A stretch of DNA of 50,780 nt from Sphaerochaeta sp. (GCA_018399495.1 JAGYOG010000015.1:1-50780), one strand, 5' to 3'; numbered from the stretch's first letter, positions 16,383 to 24,730 are shown. Notes: generated from the letters alone by a model not told the origin. Made by a program: numbers and translations.

Positions 16383-17495
16383 ATGGCAAATTTTTTACGG
16401 AGGACTCCTCCTAAAAAGCAAAATGTGGAGACTATCACCAGTGAAAATACTGTGGATATCCTCTGCTCTGAATTCAAATTGAACAAGGAGAAGGTGTCGA
16501 GTATCCTCAGAAGTGTCGGTATCAATCTGGAGGCACAGAACCCTGCAGGGGAACTGGACCTATACCGGGAAGTGATAGCCAGTAAAATTGGTGACAGGAG
16601 TCGATTCCTGAATTCTGATGAGACATACATCGTGGAACTTGATGAACAGTTACGTTCATTTGATGAGATTTATGTTGACACCGCTCCCATCATTCAAAAA
16701 GATTGGTTCTTGCATTTTGTCACAAATGCTGAAAGCATTTTGAAGCGACGCAAGAAAAAATTAATCATTCTCGAGAAAACCCTTGAGGAATTACATGGAC
16801 TTAAAGACAATCCGGAAAAAGATAAGGAAGTGCGAATTCGTTCCACTATTCGTCCTGATCTGATTCGCTTTCTTGCAAGGCGTGGATTGGTTCGTATCGG
16901 AGATACTGGTAGCCAAGGGATTGCTGATGACCACCTTGTGAGATTGTTCACCCAGATTGGAAGTAAACGAAATCTGTTGTTGATCACACAGGATCGAGGT
17001 CTCAGTGAACGGATTGTCCGTCTCTCTACGGATTTGGAAAAGAAAGAAGCTGAGCAGGAAAAGCTTCCCTGGTATCGTCGTCTTTTCTCTAGGAAGAACA
17101 ATGAAACTGACACCACTAATCGCATGGTGGTGTGTAAGCTTGTTGAGGAAGGCAAACTGAAGCGTTGCTATATCTGCCCTGAATGTGATGAAAGTTACTA
17201 CGATGACCTTCATGACTGTGAGGGCATGGTCTTATGTGGCCGTTGTTACCTGGACCTGAAGGAACAGGAAGCAAAACAGGATGCAGTAAACAAGCAGCAA
17301 CGAGAGGCTGAATTGAAGGCTGAAGAAGAACGTCAGAAGCGAATGGAAGCGGAAGAGGCTCGTCTTGAGTATGAGCGTTCCCGGGACACAGTGGAAAATC
17401 GCCTACGTACTAAACGGAGAAAGGTTTTTCGTATATCCCTGATTGTGTCACTGGCTCTTTTGTTGATCCTATTGATACTCTTACTAGTTCTGTAA
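16383..17495 (+). CDS. PIN-domain protein with zinc ribbon, coiled coil and C-terminal membrane anchor
   Basis: The 370-residue protein has an N-terminal helical segment (about 20-60). A PIN nuclease-like domain follows (about 95-225), with acidic residues in IYVDTAPII, LEKTLEELHGL, GIADDHLVRLF and LLITQDRGL, the usual D-E-D-D order. A four-cysteine zinc ribbon (CYICPEC and CGRCYLDL, about 260-292) comes next, then a charged coiled coil (KEQEAKQDAVNKQQREAE onward) and a final hydrophobic helix (ISLIVSLALLLILLILLL) with basic residues before it. This suggests a ribonuclease tethered to the inner membrane by its C-terminus. There is no adjacent antitoxin. It is probably cotranscribed with topA (12-nt gap) and ends at a strong terminator. 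The specific function is unknown. Confidence 0.75.
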   Translation: MANFLRRTPPKKQNVETITSENTVDILCSEFKLNKEKVSSILRSVGINLEAQNPAGELDLYREVIASKIGDRSRFLNSDETYIVELDEQLRSFDEIYVDTAPIIQKDWFLHFVTNAESILKRRKKKLIILEKTLEELHGLKDNPEKDKEVRIRSTIRPDLIRFLARRGLVRIGDTGSQGIADDHLVRLFTQIGSKRNLLLITQDRGLSERIVRLSTDLEKKEAEQEKLPWYRRLFSRKNNETDTTNRMVVCKLVEEGKLKRCYICPECDESYYDDLHDCEGMVLCGRCYLDLKEQEAKQDAVNKQQREAELKAEEERQKRMEAEEARLEYERSRDTVENRLRTKRRKVFRISLIVSLALLLILLILLLVL

Positions 17496-17503
17496 AGATT
17501 AAG

Positions 17504-17536
17504 AAAAGGCTGTTGGAATTTCCAACAGCCTTTTTT
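17504..17536. terminator. Bidirectional terminator between the PIN gene and tRNA-Arg
   Basis: A perfect palindrome has arms 17504-17518 and 17520-17534 (core GGCTGTTGGAA) flanked by an A-run and a T-run. It terminates the plus-strand topA unit and, on the minus strand, also lies directly after the tRNA 3' end with TTTTCTT. Confidence 0.9.
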
Positions 17537-17609
17537 GCCCCCGGCGCGATTCGAACGCACGACCCCTTCCTTAGGAGGGAAGTGCTCTATCCAGCTGAGC
17601 TACGAGGGC
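17536..17609 (-). tRNA. tRNA-Arg (anticodon CCU)
   Basis: On the minus strand the acceptor GCCCTCG pairs with CGGGGGC (one G-U pair) and the D-arm contains AGCTCAGCTGGATAGAGC. The anticodon stem-loop is CTTCC-CTCCTAA-GGAAG with anticodon CCT, and the T-arm contains the TTCGAATC loop. It is 74 nt long with discriminator A; the CCA tail is not encoded. It reads AGG codons. A terminator follows immediately. Confidence 0.95.
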
Positions 17610-17667
17610 AACACACAGCGATACTACCCCAAATCCGGTGGTGGATGCAAGGGGCGAGTGAAATTAA

Positions 17668-18093
17668 TTACTTCTTCAACAGGTCCCTGATTTCAGTAAG
17701 CAATACGATATCAACAGGGGTTGGTGGAGGAGGAGGAGCGGCAGCAACTTTTGCCTTTTCTTTTTCCCGTTTCTTTGCTTCCAGACGCTCGCGGAGTCTG
17801 TTGATTGTCCTAAACAATAAGAAAACCACGAAGGCGATGATAAGGAAATCGATGACCCTCTGGATGAAGTTCCCGTACATGATGGCAACCTCAGTGGTTT
17901 GTTCCGTGGCCTCAGCAATCACTATTTTGAGATCAGCAAAACTCACGCATCCCAAGAACATCCCTATCAAAGGCATGATAATCTCTTTCACAAGTGAATT
18001 GATAATTTCTTTGAATGCGGTACCAATAATAATACCGACGGCCATATCAATTACATTTCCTCTTGTAATGAATTTCTTGAACTCAGCTATCAT
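17668..18093 (-). CDS. mscL: Large-conductance mechanosensitive channel MscL
   Basis: MscL is a homopentameric pore that opens on membrane tension to release solutes on hypo-osmotic shock. The 141-residue protein starts with the typical amphipathic N-terminus and TM1 (FKKFITRGNVIDMAVGIIIG), has a periplasmic loop containing FADLKIVIAEATE, TM2 (VIDFLIIAFVVFLLFRTIN), a charged cytoplasmic bundle (LRERLEAKKREKEK) and a proline-rich linker of five prolines before a last helix. The length is normal for the family. It stands alone between the tRNA gene and the divergent LIV operon. Upstream sequence 18094-18247 is AT-rich with no gene seen. Confidence 0.95.
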   Translation of the reverse strand: MIAEFKKFITRGNVIDMAVGIIIGTAFKEIINSLVKEIIMPLIGMFLGCVSFADLKIVIAEATEQTTEVAIMYGNFIQRVIDFLIIAFVVFLLFRTINRLRERLEAKKREKEKAKVAAAPPPPPTPVDIVLLTEIRDLLKK

Positions 18094-18247
18094 TCATGGA
18101 ATATTTCCTAATGCCTCTCTTTTTCATACGTAGGAAGACGAGCGAGGATTACCTTGGTAGAATTCTATGCAATGTGCAAATGAAAACAGCTTCCAGATAG
18201 GATTTCTTACAATTTTTGGAAAATTTACAAATTATTGTGGTTGAATG

Positions 18248-18276
18248 TTGCATAAATATACTAGTTAATGTATAAA
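18248..18276 (+). promoter_or_regulatory. Promoter of the LIV transporter operon
   Basis: TTGCAT (18248-18253), a 17-nt spacer and TATAAA (18271-18276) give a credible promoter with a leader of about 55 nt. A second, overlapping candidate (TTGTGG 18235-18240, 16 nt, TATACT 18257-18262) lies just upstream, so dual start sites are possible. The region is very AT-rich. Confidence 0.55.
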
Positions 18277-18338
18277 CTTAACCAATGTTTCGAAATGAAA
18301 AGTTTAAGCTTGTTCGATCAGTATATGGAGGTACTAAT

Positions 18339-19511
18339 ATGAAAAAAAGCCTGTTTGTCTGTTTTATTCTGGTGGCTTTGCTGGCTTCCCCCTTGTTTGC
18401 ACAGGGCGGTGGAGAAGCATCCAGCCCAAAAATCGGTTTTATGGGCCCTATGAGTGGTGACTATGCCAACTATGGCGTGCTTAGTAACAACTCTACCATG
18501 CTTGCAGTGGAGCAGTTCAATGCAAAGGGTGGATTTGGTGGTAAGGTGCCTGTAGTGCTCGTTACTGAAGATTCCGAGGGCAACGTTGAGAAGGGTCTTT
18601 CTGCAATTGAAAAACTCTCTTCTGTTGATAATATCGCTGGACTTGTTGGTCCTGTATTCACTGGTGTAAGTTTTGCCGTTGGCGAACGTGTCCAGAGTGA
18701 AGGCATTGTTATGATCAGCCCCTCTGCTACCCATGCTGACATCACGAGTATTGGTGATTATGTCTTCCGTACCGTTGTTTCCGATGGATTGCAGGGAGAA
18801 GTTGCCGGTAACTATTTCTACGGTGAGCTTGGATACCGCAACATTGGTGTTCTTTATGCAAAGAATGACTACAGCCAGGGCTTGTACGAAGGTATGACCG
18901 CTGCATTCGAAGCAGCTGGTGGAAAGGTGACCATTGCTGAATCATTCCAGGTAGGTGACAAGGATTTCAAAACCCAGCTTACCAAGATCCGCTCAGAAAA
19001 ACCTGAGGCTATTTATATCCCCAACTATACCGCTGAGATGGCTCAAATTCTCGAGCAGGCAACACAGCTTGGTATGGACATTCCGTTCCTCTCTTGTGAT
19101 GGGTTCTCCAACCCTGAGATTTACGACCTTGCAGGTGATTTCACCGATGGCGTGATCTATGTTGGTCCTGCAAAGGTTAAGGAAAGCCCTGCTTACAGCG
19201 ACTTCGTTGCACAGTATGAAGCCAAGTTTGATGTTAGTCCTGACAGCTTTGCTACCAATGCCTATGATGGAGCAAACATTCTCCTTCAGGCAATGGACAA
19301 GGTCTATAAGGAAACCGGTAAGTTCGACCGCTCTGCCATTCGTGATGCAGTTGCAGCCACCAAGGACTATGCTGGTGTATCCGGTACCATCAACTTTGCA
19401 GAGAATGGTGACTTGGTAGCATACCAGGGACTCTACAAGGTCAATGGGACTACTCCTGAATACCTCGGTTCCTATACCGTCGTTGACGGAGTCCTCACCC
19501 AGGTGGACTAA
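18339..19511 (+). CDS. livK: Branched-chain amino-acid ABC transporter substrate-binding protein
   Basis: A 390-residue periplasmic-binding-protein fold type I protein. The signal peptide (KKSLFVCFILVALLASPLFA) is cleaved by signal peptidase I; there is no lipobox, so it is soluble in the periplasm. The mature start IGFMGPMSGDYANYG and the LVGPVFTGVSFAVGE, MISPSATH and GVLYAKNDYSQGLYEG motifs are typical of LivJ/LivK. The start was set at ATG 18339 because GGAGG lies at 18327-18331 and the signal peptide begins there; the longer frame from 18285 adds only leader sequence. It is followed by livHMGF. The specific amide/amino-acid substrate cannot be assigned from sequence. Confidence 0.92.
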   Translation: MKKSLFVCFILVALLASPLFAQGGGEASSPKIGFMGPMSGDYANYGVLSNNSTMLAVEQFNAKGGFGGKVPVVLVTEDSEGNVEKGLSAIEKLSSVDNIAGLVGPVFTGVSFAVGERVQSEGIVMISPSATHADITSIGDYVFRTVVSDGLQGEVAGNYFYGELGYRNIGVLYAKNDYSQGLYEGMTAAFEAAGGKVTIAESFQVGDKDFKTQLTKIRSEKPEAIYIPNYTAEMAQILEQATQLGMDIPFLSCDGFSNPEIYDLAGDFTDGVIYVGPAKVKESPAYSDFVAQYEAKFDVSPDSFATNAYDGANILLQAMDKVYKETGKFDRSAIRDAVAATKDYAGVSGTINFAENGDLVAYQGLYKVNGTTPEYLGSYTVVDGVLTQVD

Positions 19512-19549
19512 GGTCTCTGTTACTTCCCGTTTTACACGGGAAATGGGAG

Positions 19550-19576
19550 GACCGGTGTTGTTTACACCGGTCTTTT
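19550..19576 (+). terminator. Intra-operon terminator/attenuator between binding protein and permeases
   Basis: GACCGGTGT (19550-19558) pairs perfectly with ACACCGGTC (19564-19572) around a 5-nt loop, followed by TTTT. A weaker hairpin (TTCCCGT/ACGGGAA) precedes it. Such a site would leave more binding-protein mRNA than permease mRNA. Confidence 0.75.
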
Positions 19577-19621
19577 CATGGTATCGTACCAACTAGTTTT
19601 TCGTATGAAGGAGAGAGCATC

Positions 19622-20539
19622 GTGGGAATTGCCGAATTCTTTCAACATTTGATGAACGGCCTGACCTTGGGAGGGATTTATGCCCTGATAGCCCTCGGGT
19701 ACACCATGGTGTACGGCATTCTGAAATTTATCAACTTTGCCCATGGTGACATATTAATGGCTGGGGCATATATAGGGCTGTTTGTGTTTGATGGACTGAG
19801 GGGGGATGCCCCGCTTGGAACATGGACAATGATAGCCTTCTTCTTAGCTATGCTTATCAGTATGGGGTTCAGTGCCATACTTGGTATGTCCATTGAGCGT
19901 ATAGCCTATAAACCGCTTCGGGGAGCAACAAGACTTGCTCCGCTTCTCAGTGCTATTGGTGTTTCGTTCATCCTCTCCAACAGTGCTGCGTGGGCCTTTG
20001 GTACACACTCCAGAAAATTCAACTATCCCTTTGACAATACTCCAGTCCACATTGGGGATGTGGTTATTACACCACACCAGATTCTCATCTTGAGTGTCTC
20101 ATTGATTATGATGATCATCCTCAAGCTTTTTATTGATAAGACCAGGATGGGGAAGGCAATGCGTGCAACCAGCTTGGATCAGGGAACAGCTATGTTGATG
20201 GGAATCAACGTCAACCGGGTTATCAGCATGACCTTTGCCATTGGTAGTGCATTAGCCGCCGTTGGTGGTATTCTGATAGCCTTGGATTTCAAGGTCTACG
20301 CTACAATGGGAACCATGACAGGACTTAAAGCTTTTGTTGCTGCAGTTGTTGGAGGAATTGGTAATATCAGCGGTGCCATGTTTGGTGGTATTCTGCTTGG
20401 TCTGCTAGAGACTTTCGGTGTTGCCATTTTCGGTATTCCTACCGGTCTCAAGGACACCATCGCCTTTGGTGTATTGATTCTCATTCTCTTAATCAAGCCG
20501 GAAGGCCTGTTCGGCAAGGTCGAAAAGGAGAAAGTGTAA
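19622..20539 (+). CDS. livH: Branched-chain amino-acid ABC transporter permease LivH
   Basis: One of two inner-membrane permease subunits of the LIV importer. The 305-residue protein has about eight hydrophobic spans, opening with HLMNGLTLGGIYALIALGYT and containing LKFINFAHGDILMAGAYIG, both characteristic of LivH. The cytoplasmic EAA-like loop that contacts the ATPases is around MRATSLDQGTAMLMGINVNR. It uses a GTG start at 19622 preceded by AAGGAGAG. livM follows after 1 nt. Confidence 0.94.
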   Translation: MGIAEFFQHLMNGLTLGGIYALIALGYTMVYGILKFINFAHGDILMAGAYIGLFVFDGLRGDAPLGTWTMIAFFLAMLISMGFSAILGMSIERIAYKPLRGATRLAPLLSAIGVSFILSNSAAWAFGTHSRKFNYPFDNTPVHIGDVVITPHQILILSVSLIMMIILKLFIDKTRMGKAMRATSLDQGTAMLMGINVNRVISMTFAIGSALAAVGGILIALDFKVYATMGTMTGLKAFVAAVVGGIGNISGAMFGGILLGLLETFGVAIFGIPTGLKDTIAFGVLILILLIKPEGLFGKVEKEKV

Positions 20540-20540
20540 T

Positions 20541-21458
20541 ATGCTTAACTTTTTTCTACTGATACTGATTTACTCAGGCATATATGCCCTTATGGCAATT
20601 GGACAGAATGTCATCACCGGATATGGTGGGATGCTCAGCCTTACACAGGCAGGTTTTTTTGCCATAGGCTCCTATGCAACGGCAATTCTTACCACCCAAG
20701 CAGGATGGTCCTTTTGGGCAACGCTTCCTGTTGCTTTTCTAATCAGTGCCCTGTTTGGCTTGGCTATTGGTTTGCCGACGCTCCGCCTCAAGGGTGACTA
20801 TCTGGCCATTGCAACACTGGGTTTTGGTGAAATTGTACGAAACGTTCTGAACAACTGGGACTCCCTGACCAATGGTCCGATGGGAATCCAGAGAATCCCC
20901 ATGCCGGTTATTTTGGGATACACCATCAATCCATACAAAAAGTATGCTTTCCTTGTAATGGTTATAGTATTTGTCATCATTGCCTATATTCTCTTCCAGC
21001 GGTTGGCTCGCTCGAGAATGGGCCGGGCTTTGGCTGCAGTAAGGGAAGATGAGATCGCTGCTCAGTCCATGGGTATCAACATTACAAAGTATAAGGTCTA
21101 TGCGTTCATCCTTGGTGCTTCGGTAGCTGGAATCGCAGGATCCTTACAGGCCGCCTTTACCTTGTCAGTCACACCAGGTACCTATACTTTCATGGTTTCG
21201 GTCATGGTGCTCTGCATGGTAGTTCTTGGTGGCATGGGTAACTTCAAAGCTTCAATCCTTGGTGCTTTTATCATACAGTTCATCAGTTATTTCCCTCAGC
21301 TCACCGGTTTGTCCAGTGTCATCCCTCCCCAGTTCAAACAGATTCTGTTTGGTTTGATCCTGGTTGTCATGATGATCTGGAGACCACAGGGAATACTCGG
21401 AAGAGAAGCAACCCGTTACCGCAAGCGTGCAGTATCCACCACGGGAGGTGAACAATGA
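20541..21458 (+). CDS. livM: Branched-chain amino-acid ABC transporter permease LivM
   Basis: The second permease subunit, 305 residues and strongly hydrophobic. Family landmarks are GQNVITGYGGMLSLTQAGFF near the N-terminus, GLPTLRLKGDYLAIATLGFG, the NNWDSLTNGPMGI segment and the coupling loop SRMGRALAAVREDEIAAQSM. The start lies 1 nt after the livH stop and the end overlaps livG by 4 nt (ATGA), so translation is coupled through the operon. LivM lacks the extra N-terminal extension seen in some proteobacterial versions. Confidence 0.94.
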   Translation: MLNFFLLILIYSGIYALMAIGQNVITGYGGMLSLTQAGFFAIGSYATAILTTQAGWSFWATLPVAFLISALFGLAIGLPTLRLKGDYLAIATLGFGEIVRNVLNNWDSLTNGPMGIQRIPMPVILGYTINPYKKYAFLVMVIVFVIIAYILFQRLARSRMGRALAAVREDEIAAQSMGINITKYKVYAFILGASVAGIAGSLQAAFTLSVTPGTYTFMVSVMVLCMVVLGGMGNFKASILGAFIIQFISYFPQLTGLSSVIPPQFKQILFGLILVVMMIWRPQGILGREATRYRKRAVSTTGGEQ

Positions 21459-22234
21459 TTTTGTTGGAGACAGAGGCTCTCACCAGAGCCTACGGAGGGG
21501 TCGTTGCCGTCAACAAAGTTGACTTCGAGGTGGAAAGTGGTTTAATCACCGGGCTCATCGGGCCCAATGGTGCTGGAAAGACCACCTTGTTCAACAATAT
21601 GACAGGTCTTGATAATCCCTCATCGGGGAAGGTGTGGTTCAACAATAAAGAGATTACCGGCTATCCAGCTCATAAGATCTGTAGAATGGGTATTGCCCGT
21701 ACTTTCCAGAATATCCGCCTTTTCAAGGAACTCACTGTAGTTGAAAATGTCATGATCGGCAGACATTTTAAGACCGGGAAAAGTGAGACCAAGGGACGCT
21801 TTCTCAATGCTGTCAAAAGCTATGTAATGCTGAGAGAAGAGGAAGAGGAAATTTATGAAAAAGCCCTTGATTGGCTTGATTTCTTTGATATGGATGCTTC
21901 CAAGAATGAGCTTGCAAAAAATCTTCCCTATGGAAAGCAACGTGAGCTTGAGGTAGCTCGTGCGCTTGCCACTGATCCGAAGTTGCTTTTCTTGGATGAA
22001 CCTGCAGCTGGTATGAACCCGCAGGAGACTGACCATCTGATGGCAACCATCAGAAAGATCAGGGACTTGGGGATTACCGTTGTTTTGATCGAGCATGACA
22101 TGAAACTGGTGATGAATATTTGTGATACCATCACTGTCCTCAACTACGGGCAGAAACTTGCCCAGGGGACTCCTCATGAGATCAAGAAAAACCCGAGTGT
22201 CATCGAGGCGTATCTCGGTAAGGATGAAGAATGA
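21455..22234 (+). CDS. livG: Branched-chain amino-acid ABC transporter ATP-binding protein LivG
   Basis: A 259-residue ABC ATPase of the LIV importer. Walker A is GPNGAGKTT (about residue 36), the Q-loop is ARTFQNIRLF, the signature is the LivG-type LPYGKQRELEVARAL rather than LSGGQ, Walker B is LLFLDEPAAGM and the H-loop is VLIEHDM. The C-terminal tail (LAQGTPHEIKKNPSVIEAYL) is typical of the family. It overlaps livM and livF by 4 nt each. Confidence 0.95.
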   Translation: MILLETEALTRAYGGVVAVNKVDFEVESGLITGLIGPNGAGKTTLFNNMTGLDNPSSGKVWFNNKEITGYPAHKICRMGIARTFQNIRLFKELTVVENVMIGRHFKTGKSETKGRFLNAVKSYVMLREEEEEIYEKALDWLDFFDMDASKNELAKNLPYGKQRELEVARALATDPKLLFLDEPAAGMNPQETDHLMATIRKIRDLGITVVLIEHDMKLVMNICDTITVLNYGQKLAQGTPHEIKKNPSVIEAYLGKDEE

Positions 22235-22989
22235 AAGAGCTGCTCACGATAGATGACATTTCTGTTTCCTATGGGAACATCAAGGCACTGAAGCAAGTCA
22301 GTATGCATGTCAATCAAGGGGATATTGTCTGCCTCATTGGAGCCAACGGAAGTGGGAAGAGTACACTGCTCAAATCCATTGTGGGACAGGAACCCTTGGA
22401 TTCCGGCTCCATTACCTTTGATGGAGAAGAAATTTGCAGGGTAAAGAATGTTGGAGCAAAGCAGGGCAAACGTTCAAAGATACTTACTACTGACTTGATT
22501 GCTGCCAAGGGGATCAGCTTGGTTCCCGAAGGCCGACGTGTATTTGCCGATATGACTGTAGAAGAAAACCTCGATATGGGAGCCTTTATTGTACGTGATG
22601 ATGCCCTGATTGCAGAGCGAAAGGAATCCATGTATGACTTCTTCCCCATCCTCGGAGCAAGAAGGAGACAGAAAACCCGTTCCCTCAGTGGGGGCGAACA
22701 GCAAATGATGGCCATTGCCAGGGCCCTCATGAGTGGTCCCCGCCTGATTCTCCTTGATGAGCCAGGACTCGGGCTTGCGCCATTGGTGATTGCAGACATC
22801 TTCGAAAAGATTGCCTTGATTAACCAGCAGGACAAGGTAACTGTTTTTCTTGTAGAACAGAATGCCCGTATGGCACTAAAGGCTTCCTCTGAGGGGTATG
22901 TAATGGAGAATGGTAGGATTGTACTGAGTGATGCATCCTCTGAACTGTTGGAGAATGAACTTGTACGGGCAGCCTATCTGGGCGAATAA
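22231..22989 (+). CDS. livF: Branched-chain amino-acid ABC transporter ATP-binding protein LivF
   Basis: The partner ATPase, 252 residues: Walker A GANGSGKST, signature LSGGEQQMMAIARAL, Walker B LILLDEPGLGLAP and H-loop VFLVEQNARMAL. Relative to usual LivF proteins (about 235 residues) there is an extra basic insert of roughly 14 residues around VGAKQGKRSKILTTD, just before GISLVPEGRRVFADMTVEEN. It is the last subunit gene of the transporter; the next gene starts 57 nt later on the same strand without a terminator between. Confidence 0.94.
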   Translation: MKELLTIDDISVSYGNIKALKQVSMHVNQGDIVCLIGANGSGKSTLLKSIVGQEPLDSGSITFDGEEICRVKNVGAKQGKRSKILTTDLIAAKGISLVPEGRRVFADMTVEENLDMGAFIVRDDALIAERKESMYDFFPILGARRRQKTRSLSGGEQQMMAIARALMSGPRLILLDEPGLGLAPLVIADIFEKIALINQQDKVTVFLVEQNARMALKASSEGYVMENGRIVLSDASSELLENELVRAAYLGE

Positions 22990-23046
22990 TTACTGGAAAT
23001 TCACGATGGCATGAATTATAGTGTGCTTAGAAGGTAGGAGATCCAT

Positions 23047-23691
23047 ATGATTATCGAACGAAGAATGACGCGCAATCCTGTTACTGCTACTCCTGATATG
23101 TCCATCGCGGAGGCATCTACCTTGATGAAACAGGAGAAGGTCCACCGGCTTCCTGTGCTCGATAAGGAGAAGCGACTGGTTGGTATCATAACTGAAAAGG
23201 ATATCTTGTATGCTACGCCTTCTCCGGCGACGAGTCTTTCAATCCATGAGATGGCGTACCTGTTGAGCAAGCTTACGGTCAAGAAGCTCATGAGCAAGAA
23301 TGTGGTTTCCATTACCAAGGATACCACTGTTGAGGAAGCGGCTCGCATGATGGTTGACCAAGACTTGAGCAGTCTCCCCGTACTTGAGGGGGCGCAGTTA
23401 ATCGGTATTGTGACCAAGAGCGATATGTTCAAGATTTTGCTTGAGCTCTTTGGTGCACGCCATTTTGGGGTACGCGTTACATTTGTGGTGGAAGACAAGC
23501 CGGGAACCATTGCCAAGATTAGCCAAGTGCTAAGTGAGGCAGAAATTGATATCATTACTTTTGGGACCTTCATGGGAACCGACCCCACCAATGCCATCTG
23601 TACCATTAAGGTTCAAGGTGCATCTATCAGCAAGGTTGTGGAGCTCATCAAGCCCTATGTATCGCAGTTGTTGGATGTTCGGGAGGTCTGA
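23047..23691 (+). CDS. Two-CBS plus ACT domain protein (AcuB-like)
   Basis: A 214-residue soluble protein with two CBS domains (residues about 1-60, starting ERRMTRNPVTATPDMSIAEA, and about 78-135, KKLMSKNVVSITKDTTVEEA) and a C-terminal ACT domain (about 140-214, VTFVVEDKPGTIAKISQVLS). CBS pairs bind adenosyl nucleotides and ACT domains commonly bind amino acids, so it is probably an energy/amino-acid sensor. It lies directly behind the LIV transporter genes, possibly in the same transcript, which would fit control of uptake or branched-chain metabolism (inference). An AGGAG lies about 9 nt before the ATG. Confidence 0.85.
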   Translation: MIIERRMTRNPVTATPDMSIAEASTLMKQEKVHRLPVLDKEKRLVGIITEKDILYATPSPATSLSIHEMAYLLSKLTVKKLMSKNVVSITKDTTVEEAARMMVDQDLSSLPVLEGAQLIGIVTKSDMFKILLELFGARHFGVRVTFVVEDKPGTIAKISQVLSEAEIDIITFGTFMGTDPTNAICTIKVQGASISKVVELIKPYVSQLLDVREV

Positions 23692-24678
23692 ATGCCGAAG
23701 AAGAAAAAAAAGAAAGCTTCTGATACAAGCGAGACGGCTGGAAACAGCCGTCTTGTAGTTGATTCGGATGCTTACAAGCCGTTCGAGCATATCAAAGAAG
23801 CGAAGAAACAACCTGTGAAACAGAATAAACCTGTGGTAAAGAAACCTGCCAGTCAACGGAAAGAGCCATTGGTGCTTGGGTATGACCCAAAGGCAAACTT
23901 TGGTGATATCCTTGCAACTTGGGAACAAACTGGAGAGCTAGGTGGTGTAACCAAGCGGATGAAGAGCCACAGCAAGGTTTCTGTGGAGAAATCCTTTGGT
24001 GAGATCTTGGCTGAATGGGAAGGAGAGAAGCAGACTGCAAAAAAGAAAAAAGCAGAACCCGTTTCTATCAAGAAAAGCAAAGCTTATGTACCAAGAAAAG
24101 ATTTTGCTTCACTCCTGGATGAGTTTGAGGGAAGTGAACGTCCCAAGAAGAAACGAGGGAAGCCTGTCGCTGATCAGCGAAAGAGAGAACAGGAAGACCT
24201 TCCCTTACAACCTTCACACGAGATGCAGGAGGCACTTGATGAGAAAAGTGAGCTTGATCAGGAACGTGATAGTTCAGTGAGCTGGTCATTTGCTGATACC
24301 TATAAACAATGGTCAACATTGAGTGATGAGGAAGCAGCCATCAAGAAGGCGCAGAAGGAGAAGCGTGAAGCAAAAGCAGACCCTTATACCATCTCTGCTC
24401 TCCGTGCGATGGAGCCACAGTCTACGTTGGACCTCCATGGGATGAAGGTAGTTGAGGCAGAGCAGGCAACTGCTGATTTTCTGCGTTCAGCAAAGGAACA
24501 GCAACTCCTGAAGGTGGCAATCATTACTGGGAAAGGATTGCATAATGACAAGGGGTTCTCACTTTTGAAGGAAGCTGCACTCTCTCAGATACGCATCAGC
24601 AAGGTAGTACGTGAAGCCTACGCCCCAAAAGCGTGTTATGGTGGGAGTGGAGCTATCTGGATTATCATGAAAAGATGA
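23692..24678 (+). CDS. Smr-domain protein with long charged N-terminal region
   Basis: A 328-residue protein starting directly after the CBS-ACT stop (TGA then ATG) with GGGAGG upstream. Residues 1-240 are low-complexity and basic/acidic, beginning PKKKKKKASDTSE and holding three loose repeats of the type FGDILATWEQ, FGEILAEWEG and FASLLDEFEG. The C-terminal 85 residues form a Smr domain: STLDLHGMKVVEAEQATADF, then ITGKGLHNDKG and YGGSGAIWII. Smr domains are DNA/RNA endonuclease or collision-sensing modules (MutS2, SmrB). Here it may act on RNA or ribosomes. The triple repeat may be a docking motif. Confidence 0.85.
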   Translation: MPKKKKKKASDTSETAGNSRLVVDSDAYKPFEHIKEAKKQPVKQNKPVVKKPASQRKEPLVLGYDPKANFGDILATWEQTGELGGVTKRMKSHSKVSVEKSFGEILAEWEGEKQTAKKKKAEPVSIKKSKAYVPRKDFASLLDEFEGSERPKKKRGKPVADQRKREQEDLPLQPSHEMQEALDEKSELDQERDSSVSWSFADTYKQWSTLSDEEAAIKKAQKEKREAKADPYTISALRAMEPQSTLDLHGMKVVEAEQATADFLRSAKEQQLLKVAIITGKGLHNDKGFSLLKEAALSQIRISKVVREAYAPKACYGGSGAIWIIMKR

Positions 24679-24696
24679 TTCTTATAAAAACGCACG

Positions 24697-24730
24697 AAAA
24701 AGCCGGGTTCTCAAGGGAATCCGGCTTTTT
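24697..24730. terminator. Bidirectional terminator between the Smr gene and infA
   Basis: AAAAAGCCGGGTTC pairs with GGAATCCGGCTTTTT around a short loop (24702-24710 with 24717-24725, one G-T wobble). T-runs are present on both strands between convergent genes. Confidence 0.88.

Noticed and set aside
16383-17495. VapC-like toxin of a toxin-antitoxin pair
   Set aside because: The PIN domain is embedded in a much larger protein with zinc ribbon and membrane anchor, and neither neighbour is a small antitoxin.
17537-18133. Plus-strand frame running through the tRNA and mscL
   Set aside because: It is antisense to a tRNA gene and to mscL, both of which are unmistakable.
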